This document shows, piece after piece, positions 24,950 to 33,190 of a stretch of 64,000 bases of DNA. The notes below the pieces were generated by a model. It saw nothing but the letters and a program-made list of their open reading frames with translations, had not been told where the DNA came from and ran no database searches. This DNA comes from Variovorax sp. SG517 (GTDB taxonomy: Bacteria > Pseudomonadota > Gammaproteobacteria > Burkholderiales > Burkholderiaceae_C), in assembly GCF_013376045.1 (NCBI RefSeq), contig NZ_JABMJG010000002.1:558001-622000 (forward strand), given 5' to 3'. Numbering within the stretch: the first letter of the stretch is position 1; each line of letters begins with the position of its first letter. The position numbers were made by a program, and so were the translations under genes.

Positions 24950-26373
24950 GAACGACAACCGAGACAACAGGGTCCGGCGGCGCCGCCGACCCGAGCGGAA
25001 TGCAAGGCGTGCCCGTGGCGCCGGTCAACGCGCCAAGGCCTCTGTGGAAGGTCTTTCTTTTCTTCCTCGCGCCGATGTTGCTCAGCAACATCCTCCAGTC
25101 GCTCTCGGGCACGCTGAACAACGTGTACGTGGGGCAGATGCTCGGCGTGGGCGCGCTGGCGGCGGTGTCGAGCTTCTTCCCGGTGATGTTCTTCTTCATC
25201 GCCTTCATCATCGGCCTGGGCGCCGGCGCCTCGGTGCTCATCGGCCAGGCCTGGGGCGCGCGCGACGTCGCCAAGGCCAAGGCCGTGGCCGGCACCACGC
25301 TCACCGTCGGCGTGCTGATGGGGCTGGTGATCGCCGTGTTCGGCGGCGCGTTCACCACGCCGATGCTGGCCGCGCTGGGCACGCCGCCCGACGTGCTGGC
25401 CGACTCCACGCGCTACGCCCGCATCATGCTGATCGCGATGCCGGGCGTGTTCGTCTTCCTGCTGGTCACCGCCATGCTGCGCGGCGTGGGCGACACCGTC
25501 ACGCCGCTGCTCACGCTGCTGATCTCCACGCTGATCGGGCTGGTGGTCACGCCCGCGCTCATCCGCGGCTGGGGCGGCCTGCCGCAGCTCGGCGTGGCCA
25601 GCGGTGCATGGGCGTCGGTGCTGTCGTTCGCGGTGGCGACGACCTGGCTGGGCTTTCGCCTGCGCCAGCGCAAGAGCCCGCTCGCGCCCGACGCGCAGTT
25701 CATGCGCAACCTGCGCATCCAGCCGCAGCTGCTGAAGGCCGTGCTGCGCATCGGCGTGCCCACGGGCGTGCAGATGATCGTGGTGGCGCTGGCCGAGGTG
25801 GTGCTGCTGTCGATGGTCAACGGCTTCGGCTCGAACGCCACGGCGGCCTATGGCGCCGTGAACCAGGTGGTGGCCTACGTGCAGTTCCCGGCCATCTCCA
25901 TCGCGATCACCGCGTCGATCCTCGGCGCGCAGGCCATCGGCGCGGGCCGGGCCAACCGGCTCGGCGCCATCGCGAAGACGGCGCTGCTGATGAACCTGGT
26001 GCTGACCGGCGGACTGGTGCTGCTGGGCTACCTGTTCTCGCGGCCGCTGATGGGCTTCTTCATCACCAGCGCGCCGGTCATCGAGATCGCGCAGACGCTG
26101 CTGCACATCATGCTGTGGAGCCTGGTGGTCTTCGGCATGGCCTCGGCGCTGTCGGGGATCATGCGCGCCAGCGGCTCGGTGCTGGTGCCGACGCTGATCT
26201 CCATCTTCTGCATCCTGGGCGTTGAGGTGCCGGTGGCATGGGTCATGAGCCACCGCATCGGCCTCGACGGGATCTGGGTCGCCTACCCGGTGACCTTCGG
26301 CGCGATGCTGCTGCTGCAGACCGCGTACTACCAGCTGGTCTGGCGCAAGAAGTCGATCCGCCGGTTGGTGTAG
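24946..26373 (+). CDS. MATE family efflux transporter
   Basis: A 475-residue, twelve-helix transporter of the MATE superfamily. Two homologous halves are visible: the first with LAPMLLSNILQSLSGTLNNVYVGQMLGVGALAAVS and VLIGQAWGARD, the second with GVPTGVQMIVVALAEVVLLSMVNGFGS and ILGAQAIGAGRANR. MATE pumps expel cationic drugs or metabolites in exchange for H+ or Na+. It is coupled to the DUF2239 gene and converges with the VOC gene 24 bases later. Confidence 0.93.
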   Translation: MRTTTETTGSGGAADPSGMQGVPVAPVNAPRPLWKVFLFFLAPMLLSNILQSLSGTLNNVYVGQMLGVGALAAVSSFFPVMFFFIAFIIGLGAGASVLIGQAWGARDVAKAKAVAGTTLTVGVLMGLVIAVFGGAFTTPMLAALGTPPDVLADSTRYARIMLIAMPGVFVFLLVTAMLRGVGDTVTPLLTLLISTLIGLVVTPALIRGWGGLPQLGVASGAWASVLSFAVATTWLGFRLRQRKSPLAPDAQFMRNLRIQPQLLKAVLRIGVPTGVQMIVVALAEVVLLSMVNGFGSNATAAYGAVNQVVAYVQFPAISIAITASILGAQAIGAGRANRLGAIAKTALLMNLVLTGGLVLLGYLFSRPLMGFFITSAPVIEIAQTLLHIMLWSLVVFGMASALSGIMRASGSVLVPTLISIFCILGVEVPVAWVMSHRIGLDGIWVAYPVTFGAMLLLQTAYYQLVWRKKSIRRLV

Positions 26374-26397
26374 TCGCCGCGCCCTTCGACCGTTTTC

Positions 26398-26874
26398 CTA
26401 CTTGCCGTCGAAGGCGCGCTGCACCTCGGCAAGGTCGAGCTTGACCATCTTCATCATGGCCTGCATCGCCCGGTTGGCCTTGGCCTCGTCCTTGTCCTGG
26501 AACATGCGGATCATGGCCATAGGCGCGACCTGCCATGAGACGCCGAAACGATCGGTGAGCCAGCCGCACTGCACCGGCTCGCCGCCGCCTTCGAGCAGCC
26601 TGTCCCAGTAGTAGTCGACCTCGGCCTGCGTTTCGCAGGGCACGAACATCGAGATGGCCGGGTTGAACTTGTATTGCGGGCCGCCGTTGAGAACCATGAA
26701 CTTCTGCCCGTCGAGCTCGAAGGTGGCGGTGAGCAGCGAGCCCTTGCGCTCGGGGTTGGCGTCGCCCCAGAGCAGCGTGTCGGTGACGCGCGAATTCGGA
26801 AAGATGCTGCTGTAGAACTTCAGCGCCTCCTCGCCGTTGGTGTCGAACCAGAGACAGGGAATGATCTTCTGCAT
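26398..26874 (-). CDS. PhnB-like VOC family protein
   Basis: A 158-residue protein; the start at 26874 has a strong AAAGGAG site. It shows the PhnB / 3-demethylubiquinone methyltransferase-like VOC pattern: QKIIPCLWFDTNGEEALKFY, FELDGQKFMVLNGGP, PCETQAEVDYYWDRLLEGG, CGWLTDRFGVSWQV. Despite the old methyltransferase name, members are glyoxalase-fold proteins without known substrate. A C-terminal extension (KANRAMQAMMKMVKLDLAEVQRAF) is typical of the group. It is monocistronic and divergent from the serine hydrolase. Confidence 0.9.
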   Translation of the reverse strand: MQKIIPCLWFDTNGEEALKFYSSIFPNSRVTDTLLWGDANPERKGSLLTATFELDGQKFMVLNGGPQYKFNPAISMFVPCETQAEVDYYWDRLLEGGGEPVQCGWLTDRFGVSWQVAPMAMIRMFQDKDEAKANRAMQAMMKMVKLDLAEVQRAFDGK

Positions 26875-26998
26875 GGGGTCTCCTTTGTTCAATGATGAAC
26901 CTGAGAGTTCAGTATCGAAGCACCAGGAGAGCCTTGTCAACCTGTGCCACAGCTGTCAGTGGGAAGTTCCCATGCGCCGATGCGGGCCACAATGCCCG

Positions 26999-28363
26999 AT
27001 GCCTGACCCGATCCCGAACCACTCCAGGCGCCGCAGCGCGATGCTCGCGGGCCTCATCGCCTCCGCCCTCGCATCGGCTTTGGCAGCGCACGCGGCCGAC
27101 GCTGCAGCCTTTCCCGATGCTGCCGCCAGCGACCCCGCCACGCTGGGCTGGATGACCGGATCACCGCCCCCCGCCGACCGCACGCTGCGCTTCGAGGACG
27201 GCAGCTACTTCCGGTTTCCGGAGATGCGCTGGAGCGTGTCGAACTTCCGCCAGCTGATGCCGACGATGAACGTCTCGCGCGGCCTCGGCGCCCCTGCCAT
27301 CGTGCCTCAGGCCCTGCGCAGGGACATCGATGCGCTCGGCTTCACGCCCATCGGCGCGACCGAGCCAATGAGCTGGGAACAGTCGCTCGCCGCCACCTAC
27401 ACCGACGGCATCGTTGTGCTGCATCGCGGGCGCATCGTCTACGAGCGCTATTTCGGCGTGCTGAAGCCGGACGGCCAGCATGGCGCGATGTCGGTCACCA
27501 AGTCGGTGGTCGGCACGCTCGGCGCGATGCTGGTGGCCGAAGGCACGCTCGACGAGCGCAGCACGGTGGCCGACTACGTGCCCGAGCTGTCGAAATCCGC
27601 CTTCGGCAACGCCACCGTGCGGCAGGTGCTGGACATGACCACCGGCCTGAAGTTCAGCGAGGACTACGCCGATCCCAATGCCGAGGTCTGGGCCCATGCG
27701 CAGGCCGGCAATCCCTTGCCGAAGCCCAAGGACTACACAGGGCCGCGCAGCTACTACGAGTTCCTGCAGACGGTGCAGCCCGAAGGTCGCCACGGCGAGG
27801 CCTTCGGCTACAAGACCGTCAATTCCGACGTGCTGGGCTGGGTGATCGCGCGCGCCACCGGGCGCAACGTGGCACAGCTGCTGTCCGAACGCATCTGGAG
27901 CCGCATCGGCGCCGAGCAAGACGCGTACTTCACCGTCGATTCGATCGGCACGCCCTTCGCCGGCGGCGGCCTGAACACCAGCCTGCGCGACCTCGTGCGT
28001 TTCGGCGAGCTGCTGCGCAACGACGGCCGCTTCCAGGGCCGGCAGATCGTGCCGAAGGCGGCCATCGACGACATCCGCCGCGGCGGCGACAAGGCCGCCT
28101 TCGCCAAGGGCGGCTATCCGCTGCTGCAGGGCTGGAGCTACCGCGACATGTGGTGGGTCACGCACAACGACCATGGCGCCTACATGGCGCGCGGCGTGCA
28201 TGGCCAGCGCATCTACATCGACCCGAAGGCGCAGATGGTGATCGCGCGCTATGCCTCGCACCCGGTGGCCAGCAACTCGGCCAACGACCCGATCACGCTG
28301 CCGGCCTTCGAGGCACTGGGCCGGCACCTGCTGTCGCAGGACAAGCCTCAGGCGATCCGGTAG
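26999..28363 (+). CDS. Exported serine hydrolase of the class C beta-lactamase/6-aminohexanoate hydrolase family
   Basis: A 454-residue protein. ATG 26999 gives a Tat-like signal (HSRRRSAMLAGLIASALASA); ATG 26972 is an alternative. The SxxK pair is Ser165 and Lys168 (MSVTKSVVG), and the second motif Tyr is in YKTVNSDVLGW (Y271). GGLNTSLRDLVRFGELL is the usual post-motif helix. These enzymes cleave amide or ester bonds (nylon oligomers, beta-lactams, esters); the substrate here is unknown. Its last 16 bases overlap the convergent monooxygenase gene. Confidence 0.88.
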   Translation: MPDPIPNHSRRRSAMLAGLIASALASALAAHAADAAAFPDAAASDPATLGWMTGSPPPADRTLRFEDGSYFRFPEMRWSVSNFRQLMPTMNVSRGLGAPAIVPQALRRDIDALGFTPIGATEPMSWEQSLAATYTDGIVVLHRGRIVYERYFGVLKPDGQHGAMSVTKSVVGTLGAMLVAEGTLDERSTVADYVPELSKSAFGNATVRQVLDMTTGLKFSEDYADPNAEVWAHAQAGNPLPKPKDYTGPRSYYEFLQTVQPEGRHGEAFGYKTVNSDVLGWVIARATGRNVAQLLSERIWSRIGAEQDAYFTVDSIGTPFAGGGLNTSLRDLVRFGELLRNDGRFQGRQIVPKAAIDDIRRGGDKAAFAKGGYPLLQGWSYRDMWWVTHNDHGAYMARGVHGQRIYIDPKAQMVIARYASHPVASNSANDPITLPAFEALGRHLLSQDKPQAIR

Positions 28364-28686
28364 AAGCCCTGGTCGGGCCGCACGCCCGCGTTGCTGGTGA
28401 ACGCCACGGGGTCGAAGCCCTCTTCGGCGAACTTCTTCTTCACGAACTCGGCGGCCGAGGCCACGGCCTGCTCGTCGGCCCATTCGACCAGCGTCAGCAC
28501 GTTGAATTCGCCGTTGCCGCCGGTCTGGTCGAGCACATGGGCACGCAGGCAGCCCGGCAGGGCGCGCAGCGTCTGCTGGATGCGCCGCATCTGCGCGATG
28601 AATTCGGCGCGCACGCCGGCCGGCACGACGAACTTGTCGACGCGAAAGACAGGGCCGGATGCGGAAACGGTGGCGTTGTTCGACAT
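28348..28686 (-). CDS. Antibiotic biosynthesis monooxygenase-domain protein, SoxR target
   Basis: A 112-residue ferredoxin-fold ABM protein: FRVDKFVVPAGVRAEFIAQMRRI, LPGCLRAHVLDQTGG, FNVLTLVEWADEQAV. Small ABM enzymes can oxidise quinone-like compounds without a cofactor. The start at 28686 has an AAGGAA ribosome site. Its promoter has a 19-base spacer filled by a SoxR box, and soxR itself is divergent, so control by SoxR is strongly supported. In Pseudomonas a monooxygenase gene is likewise divergent from soxR, so this pairing looks conserved. Likely role: handling redox-cycling quinones or phenazines. Confidence 0.88.
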   Translation of the reverse strand: MSNNATVSASGPVFRVDKFVVPAGVRAEFIAQMRRIQQTLRALPGCLRAHVLDQTGGNGEFNVLTLVEWADEQAVASAAEFVKKKFAEEGFDPVAFTSNAGVRPDQGFYRIA

Positions 28687-28753
28687 GAAGCGGATTCCTT
28701 GAAGAGAAGAAAGAAGAAAGAAAAAAGCGCACGGGACCGGCGCGCTGGAAGTT

Positions 28754-28784
28754 ATTCTCAAACCTCAAGTAAACCTGAGGTCAA
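28754..28784 (-). promoter_or_regulatory. SoxR-dependent promoter with SoxR box
   Basis: On the minus strand, -35 TTGACC (28779-28784) and -10 GAGAAT (28754-28759) are separated by 19 bases, the over-long spacing typical of MerR-family promoters. The spacer overlaps CCTCAAGTAAACCTGAGG (28763-28780), which differs at only two positions from the E. coli soxS SoxR box. It drives the ABM monooxygenase gene and lies just ahead of soxR. Confidence 0.88.
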
Positions 28785-28810
28785 GCGCTTTCAAAGCTTT
28801 TCTCTTCCCC

Positions 28811-29284
28811 ATGAACGAAGCATTGCAAAAAGCCGGCATCTCCCCTGCGCTCACCGTCGGCGAGGTCGCGCGCCGCAGCGGCGTCACCGTGGCCACGCTG
28901 CATTTCTACGAGGCGCAGGGGCTCATCGACAGCACCCGCACCGCGGGCAACCAGCGACGCTATCCACGCACGGTGCTACGGCGCGTGGCTTTCGTGCGGG
29001 TAGCCCAGAGGGTAGGCATTTCGCTTGCCGAGATCGGCGCCGCACTGGCTACCCTCCCCGCGTCCGCCGCGCCCAGCCGCGAGGATTGGGCCCGGCTCTC
29101 GGCCTCGTGGCGTGCCGAACTGGACGAGCGCATGACGCAGTTGCAGAAGCTGCGCGACACCCTCGACGACTGCATCGGCTGCGGCTGCCTGTCGATCGAC
29201 CGCTGCAAGCTGCGCAATCCGCTCGATCGGCTCGGCGCCGAGGGCCAGGGGCCGCAGCGGCTGCTGGTGAAACGAGGCGCCTGA
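28811..29284 (+). CDS. soxR: Redox-sensitive transcriptional activator SoxR
   Basis: A 157-residue MerR-family protein: helix-turn-helix (LTVGEVARRSGVTVATLHFYEAQGLI), wing (RTAGNQRRYPRTVLRR), dimerisation helix, then the [2Fe-2S] ligands C121, C124, C126 and C132 in DCIGCGCLSIDRC, the spacing of E. coli SoxR. The cluster is oxidised by redox-cycling compounds, which switches on target promoters. It is divergent from the monooxygenase whose promoter carries the SoxR box. No soxS is nearby, as expected outside enterics. Confidence 0.96.
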   Translation: MNEALQKAGISPALTVGEVARRSGVTVATLHFYEAQGLIDSTRTAGNQRRYPRTVLRRVAFVRVAQRVGISLAEIGAALATLPASAAPSREDWARLSASWRAELDERMTQLQKLRDTLDDCIGCGCLSIDRCKLRNPLDRLGAEGQGPQRLLVKRGA

Positions 29285-29298
29285 AAAAACCAGGCGCC
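29276..29298. terminator. Hairpin overlapping the soxR stop, possible terminator
   Basis: GGCGCCTG (29276-29283), loop AAAAAAC, CAGGCGCC (29291-29298). The eight-base stem is perfect and includes the soxR stop codon. No T run follows on the plus strand, so it is weak as an intrinsic terminator and may instead protect the transcript end. Confidence 0.4.
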
Positions 29299-29420
29299 CG
29301 CGCCGAAGACACTCCGCCAGCGAGAGGTCTCGGCCGCATTGACCGCGCACGCCTGCGGCCGCAGGCGCCAAAGATAGTGCGTCGCCACGAAGGCAGAATG
29401 GAAAAAACAAAGGACGCCGA

Positions 29421-29939
29421 ATGACGAGTACTTCATCCACCCCCGAGGCTGCCCGCGCCTACGCCGTCGAGATGCACGGCGACCAGAAGTACGGCACGCA
29501 TCCCTACGTGCACCACCTCGACGCCGTCGCCGCCCTGCTCCAGCCCTACGGCGACAAGGCGCGCATCGTCGGCTACCTGCACGACGTGGTCGAGGACACG
29601 GCGGCGACCGTGGCCGACGTGCGCTCGCGCTTCGGCGACCTGGTCGCCTCCTGCGTCGCGCTGCTGACCGACGCACCCGGTGCCAACCGCAAGGAGCGCA
29701 AGGCCAGGACATACGCCGCGCTGGCCGAGGTGAAGGGCGACGAGGAACTCGCGCTGCTGGTGAAGGCCGCCGACCGGCTGGCCAACGTGCGCGCCTGCGT
29801 GGCCGACGGCCACCGCGCCCTGTGGGACACCTATCGAGGGGAGCACCCGACCTTCAGGGCTGCGGCATTCAGGGCCGGGCAATGCGACCCGCTGTGGAGC
29901 GAGCTCGACACGCTGCTTTCGCCACCGCCCGCGCCCTAG
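29421..29939 (+). CDS. HD-domain small alarmone hydrolase-like protein (MESH1/SpoT-type)
   Basis: A 172-residue single HD domain: AYAVEMHGDQKYGTHPYVHHLDAV, YLHDVVEDTAATVADVRSRFG and LVKAADRLANVRAC match the hydrolase half of RelA/SpoT (HDxxED box). Stand-alone versions remove the pyrophosphate of (p)ppGpp or related nucleotides, which would tune the stringent response. No synthetase or TGS/ACT domain is present. It converges with the FMO gene: their stop codons share the four bases CTAG. Confidence 0.85.
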   Translation: MTSTSSTPEAARAYAVEMHGDQKYGTHPYVHHLDAVAALLQPYGDKARIVGYLHDVVEDTAATVADVRSRFGDLVASCVALLTDAPGANRKERKARTYAALAEVKGDEELALLVKAADRLANVRACVADGHRALWDTYRGEHPTFRAAAFRAGQCDPLWSELDTLLSPPPAP

Positions 29940-31420
29940 CCGACACGCGGGTTCGCGAACTCCATCACCCCGTCATCCACCCGGCCGAAGCGCAGGCTCA
30001 CCAGATCGCGCGCGTAGTTCTGGTACGCCCGCCACGGCGCGCGCGAGCCCTGCTTCGGAAAGCTGTCCACCGCGCGCCGCACGTAGCCCGACGAGAAGTC
30101 CAGCCAGGGCTCGGGCACCAGGGACGGGTCGGTGTTGCGGGGCGTGCATTGCCTCCAGCCGTGCTTCTGCATGTGGTTGAGCACGCGGCAGACGTACGCG
30201 CATGTCAGGTCGCTCTTGAGCGTCCACGAGGCGTTGGTGTAGCCGAACGACGAGGCCAGGTTGGGCACGTCGCTGTACATCATTCCCTTGTAGTTGAAGG
30301 TCGCGGCCGGGTTCACGCGGCGGCCGTCCACGTCGATCTGCACGCCGCCCAGCACCTGCAGTTCTAGCCCGGTCGCGGTGACGACCACGTCGGCCTCCAG
30401 TTCCCTGCCCGACTTCAGCCTGATGCCGCCCGGCGTGAAGGCGTCGACGTGGTCCGTGACCATCGACGCGCGCCCTGCCCTGATGGCCGCGAACAGGTCG
30501 CCGTCGGGCACGAGGCACAGGCGCTGGTCCCACGGGTTGTAGCGCGGCGTGAAATGCGTGGCGACGTCGTAGCCGGGCCCCAGGGCCTGCCGCACGCCGC
30601 CGAGGATCAGTCGCTTCACACGATCGGGCTTGCGCCGCGCGAGGCGGAAGAAGTACATCGACAGCAGCACGTTCTTCCAGCGCGTGAGGCCGTAGGCGAT
30701 TCCGGCCGGCAGGAAGCGGCGAAGCCGATGGGCGATGGGGTCCCGCGCCGGCCGCGCGACTACGTAGGTGGGCGAGCGCTGCAGCAGCACCACGTGCGAG
30801 GCCGTCTTGGTCAGCGCCGGCACCAGCGTCATCGCGGTGGCGCCGCTGCCGATCACGATCACCTTCTTGCCGCTGCAGTCGAGATCCTCGGGCCAGTGCT
30901 GCGGATGGACGATGCGACCCGTGTAGTCGCCGACGCCGGCGAACTCGGGCGTGTAGCCGGCCTCGTACCTGTAATAGCCGCTGCACAGGAAGAGGAAGTT
31001 GCAGCGCATGCGCAGCGGAGTCCGTTCAGGCCCGCGCTCGACATCCACGCTCCAGCAGGCGTCAGGCGTGGACCACGAGGCGCGCACCACGCGGTGGTTG
31101 AACCTGATCCTCTGGTCGATGCCGTACTGCTGCGCCGTCTCGCGCAGGTAGCCCAGGATCGACGGCCCGTCGGCGATGGACTTCTCCTGCGTCCACGGCC
31201 TGAACGAATAGCCCAGCGTGTACATGTCGGAATCCGAGCGCACGCCCGGATAGCGGAACAGGTCCCAGGTGCCGCCGCTGCGCTCGCGTCCCTCGAGGAT
31301 CGCGTAGCTGCGCCCCGGGCAGTTCTTCTGCAGGTGGTAGCCGGCGCCGATGCCGGAAAGGCCGGCGCCCACGACCAGCACGTCGACGTGCTCCTGCCGA
31401 TCTTCTTCCTGCATCGACAT
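29936..31420 (-). CDS. Flavin-containing/Baeyer-Villiger-type monooxygenase
   Basis: A 494-residue flavoenzyme. The FAD Rossmann motif is VVGAGLSGIGAGYHL near the N-terminus, the monooxygenase fingerprint YTGRIVHPQHWP is at about residues 155-170, and the NADPH Rossmann motif is VIVIGSGATAMTLV. The start at 31420 has an AAGGAG site; an in-frame ATG two codons later is the alternative. Enzymes of this group oxygenate ketones or soft nucleophiles such as sulfides and amines. The gene follows an MFS exporter by 14 bases, so the pair may detoxify and expel one compound. Confidence 0.9.
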   Translation of the reverse strand: MSMQEEDRQEHVDVLVVGAGLSGIGAGYHLQKNCPGRSYAILEGRERSGGTWDLFRYPGVRSDSDMYTLGYSFRPWTQEKSIADGPSILGYLRETAQQYGIDQRIRFNHRVVRASWSTPDACWSVDVERGPERTPLRMRCNFLFLCSGYYRYEAGYTPEFAGVGDYTGRIVHPQHWPEDLDCSGKKVIVIGSGATAMTLVPALTKTASHVVLLQRSPTYVVARPARDPIAHRLRRFLPAGIAYGLTRWKNVLLSMYFFRLARRKPDRVKRLILGGVRQALGPGYDVATHFTPRYNPWDQRLCLVPDGDLFAAIRAGRASMVTDHVDAFTPGGIRLKSGRELEADVVVTATGLELQVLGGVQIDVDGRRVNPAATFNYKGMMYSDVPNLASSFGYTNASWTLKSDLTCAYVCRVLNHMQKHGWRQCTPRNTDPSLVPEPWLDFSSGYVRRAVDSFPKQGSRAPWRAYQNYARDLVSLRFGRVDDGVMEFANPRVG

Positions 31421-31434
31421 GTCTCCTTGTCTGC

Positions 31435-33036
31435 TCAGTTCTTCCTTTCCGCACCTCCCGCCGGAGCGCCCCGGATCATCAGCCACGCGCTCACCGCACT
31501 CAGCACGGCCAGCGCAGCGCTCGACAGCATCACCCAGCGAAAGCCCGCGACGAAGGATTCGGCCACCGCCCGTTTCGCGGCCGCGGCCGTGGCCGCATCC
31601 ACGCCCGGCGGCATCGCCGCGCCGGCCAGCTTGCTGCGCTCGCCTTCGAGAAATGCTGCCACCTGCGCCGAAGCGCCCATGTCGCGCAGGTGATCCGCCA
31701 GCGCCGCGTCGAAGGCCCAGGCCATGAGCGCGCCGAACACCGCGATCGCCAGAACCGCCGCCGCGCGCGACACGGCGTTGTTCACGCCCGATGCCACGCC
31801 CGCCAGCTCGGGGCCGACCGCATTCATGACCGTTGTTGTCAGCGGCGCCACCGTCACCGTCATGCCGAAGCCCAGCACCACCACGGCGGGCAGGAAGCCG
31901 CTCCAGTAGCTCGCCCCCACGCCCGGCAGCGCGAAGAGCGCGAAACCCGCCGCCGCGATGGCGGGGCCGACGACCAGCGGCATGCGCGGCCCGAAGCGGT
32001 CCACCAGCTGCCCGGCCCACCCCGAGAGCGCGAACATGATGAAGATGAAAGGCAGCAGCGCCGCACCCGCCACCGTCGCCGAGTAGCCCTGCACCTGGAT
32101 CAGGTTGAGCGGAAAGAAATACAGCCCGCCGCCCAGCGCCGCATAGAGCAGCAGCGTCAGCAGGTTCGCGCCGCTGAAGTTGCCGATGCGCAGCAGCTCC
32201 AGCGGCAGCATCGGCGCTCGCACCCTGCGCTCGGCAACGAAGAAGCCCGCGCCGCCCAGCGCGCCGATGGCCAGCGCCGAAAGCACGGCCGGCGAACGCC
32301 ATCCCTGCGTCGGCGCCTCGATGAAGGCGTAGACGATGCCGCCGAGCCCGGCCGTGGCCAGCAGCGCGCCCCACAGGTCGAGCCCGCCGCTGGCGGAAGC
32401 GCCGCGGCTTTCGGGCACGTGGCGCCACACGATCCACAGCACCAGCAGCGCCATCGGCACGTTGATGAAGAAGGCCCAGGTCCAGGAAAAGTGATCGACC
32501 AGGAAGCCGCCCAGCACCGGCCCCACCGCCGCCGTGATGCCGCTGAAGCCCGACCAGGTGCCGATGGCCTTGCCGCGCTCCTTTTCGGGAAAGGCCGCGC
32601 TGATCAGCGCGAGGCTGCCCGGCACCAGCAGCGCCCCGCCGATGCCCTGCACCGCCCTCGCGGCGATGAGCTGCTGCACGTTGGCCGCAAGCCCGCAGGC
32701 CACCGACGACAGCGCGAAGATGCCGACGCCGATCGCGAAGATGCGCCGACGCCCGTAGTGGTCGCCGAGCGCCCCGCCCACCAGGAGCAGCGCCGCCAGC
32801 AGCAAGGCGTAAGACTCGACCACCCACTGCGCCTGGAAGGCCGTGGCGTGCAGGTCCGACTGGATGGCCGGCAGCGCCACGTTGACGACCGTGCCGTCGA
32901 TGAAGGCCATGCTGGAGCCCACGATTGCCGCAGCGAGCACCCAGGGCTTGGAGGCGTCGGGGCAGCCGCCCTCCTCCGGGCGGGCGCCGTGCAGGATCAG
33001 CGTGTCATCGCAGGGCGCCTTGCCGATCTGAGCCAT
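31435..33036 (-). CDS. MFS drug exporter, DHA2 (EmrB/QacA) family
   Basis: A 533-residue transporter with fourteen predicted helices. Motif A is LGDHYGRRR, motif C is GPVLGGFLVDHFSWTWAFFINVP, and IDGTVVNVALPAI is the DHA2 motif D1. A long loop near residues 430-480 precedes the last helix. The ribosome site AAAAGGAG is strong. It lies directly upstream of the FMO gene on the same strand, so co-expression is likely. The substrate is unknown. Confidence 0.93.
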   Translation of the reverse strand: MAQIGKAPCDDTLILHGARPEEGGCPDASKPWVLAAAIVGSSMAFIDGTVVNVALPAIQSDLHATAFQAQWVVESYALLLAALLLVGGALGDHYGRRRIFAIGVGIFALSSVACGLAANVQQLIAARAVQGIGGALLVPGSLALISAAFPEKERGKAIGTWSGFSGITAAVGPVLGGFLVDHFSWTWAFFINVPMALLVLWIVWRHVPESRGASASGGLDLWGALLATAGLGGIVYAFIEAPTQGWRSPAVLSALAIGALGGAGFFVAERRVRAPMLPLELLRIGNFSGANLLTLLLYAALGGGLYFFPLNLIQVQGYSATVAGAALLPFIFIMFALSGWAGQLVDRFGPRMPLVVGPAIAAAGFALFALPGVGASYWSGFLPAVVVLGFGMTVTVAPLTTTVMNAVGPELAGVASGVNNAVSRAAAVLAIAVFGALMAWAFDAALADHLRDMGASAQVAAFLEGERSKLAGAAMPPGVDAATAAAAKRAVAESFVAGFRWVMLSSAALAVLSAVSAWLMIRGAPAGGAERKN

Positions 33037-33070
33037 GGGGTCTCCTTTTCATGGGATTCCGTCTTGCGCC

Positions 33071-33180
33071 TTCCTCCTCTGGGGGGAAGGTTGGGATGGG
33101 CTGCTCCTGCACGATACGCCATGCTTCATCGAGCGCTGCCGTGCCCCCACCCCTGCCCTCCCCCGGAGGGAGAGGGAGAA
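33071..33180. repeat. Inverted pair of REP-like elements
   Basis: Two GC-rich elements face each other in the 154-base gap between the MFS and pqiC genes: one at about 33071-33100 (core CTCCTCTGGGGGGAAGG then TTGGGATGGG) and the other, on the opposite strand, at about 33143-33180 (core CTCCCTCCGGGGGAGGG then CAGGGGTGGGG). Each can form its own small hairpin and they match one another when one is inverted. This resembles bacterial REP doublets (BIMEs). Nothing else was seen in the gap. Confidence 0.6.
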
Positions 33181-33190
33181 ACAGCCAGGG

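Noticed and set aside
24781-26253. A 490-codon minus-strand frame opposite the MATE gene
   Set aside because: His/Gln/Arg-rich low-complexity translation, no recognisable domain; the MATE gene explains the sequence.
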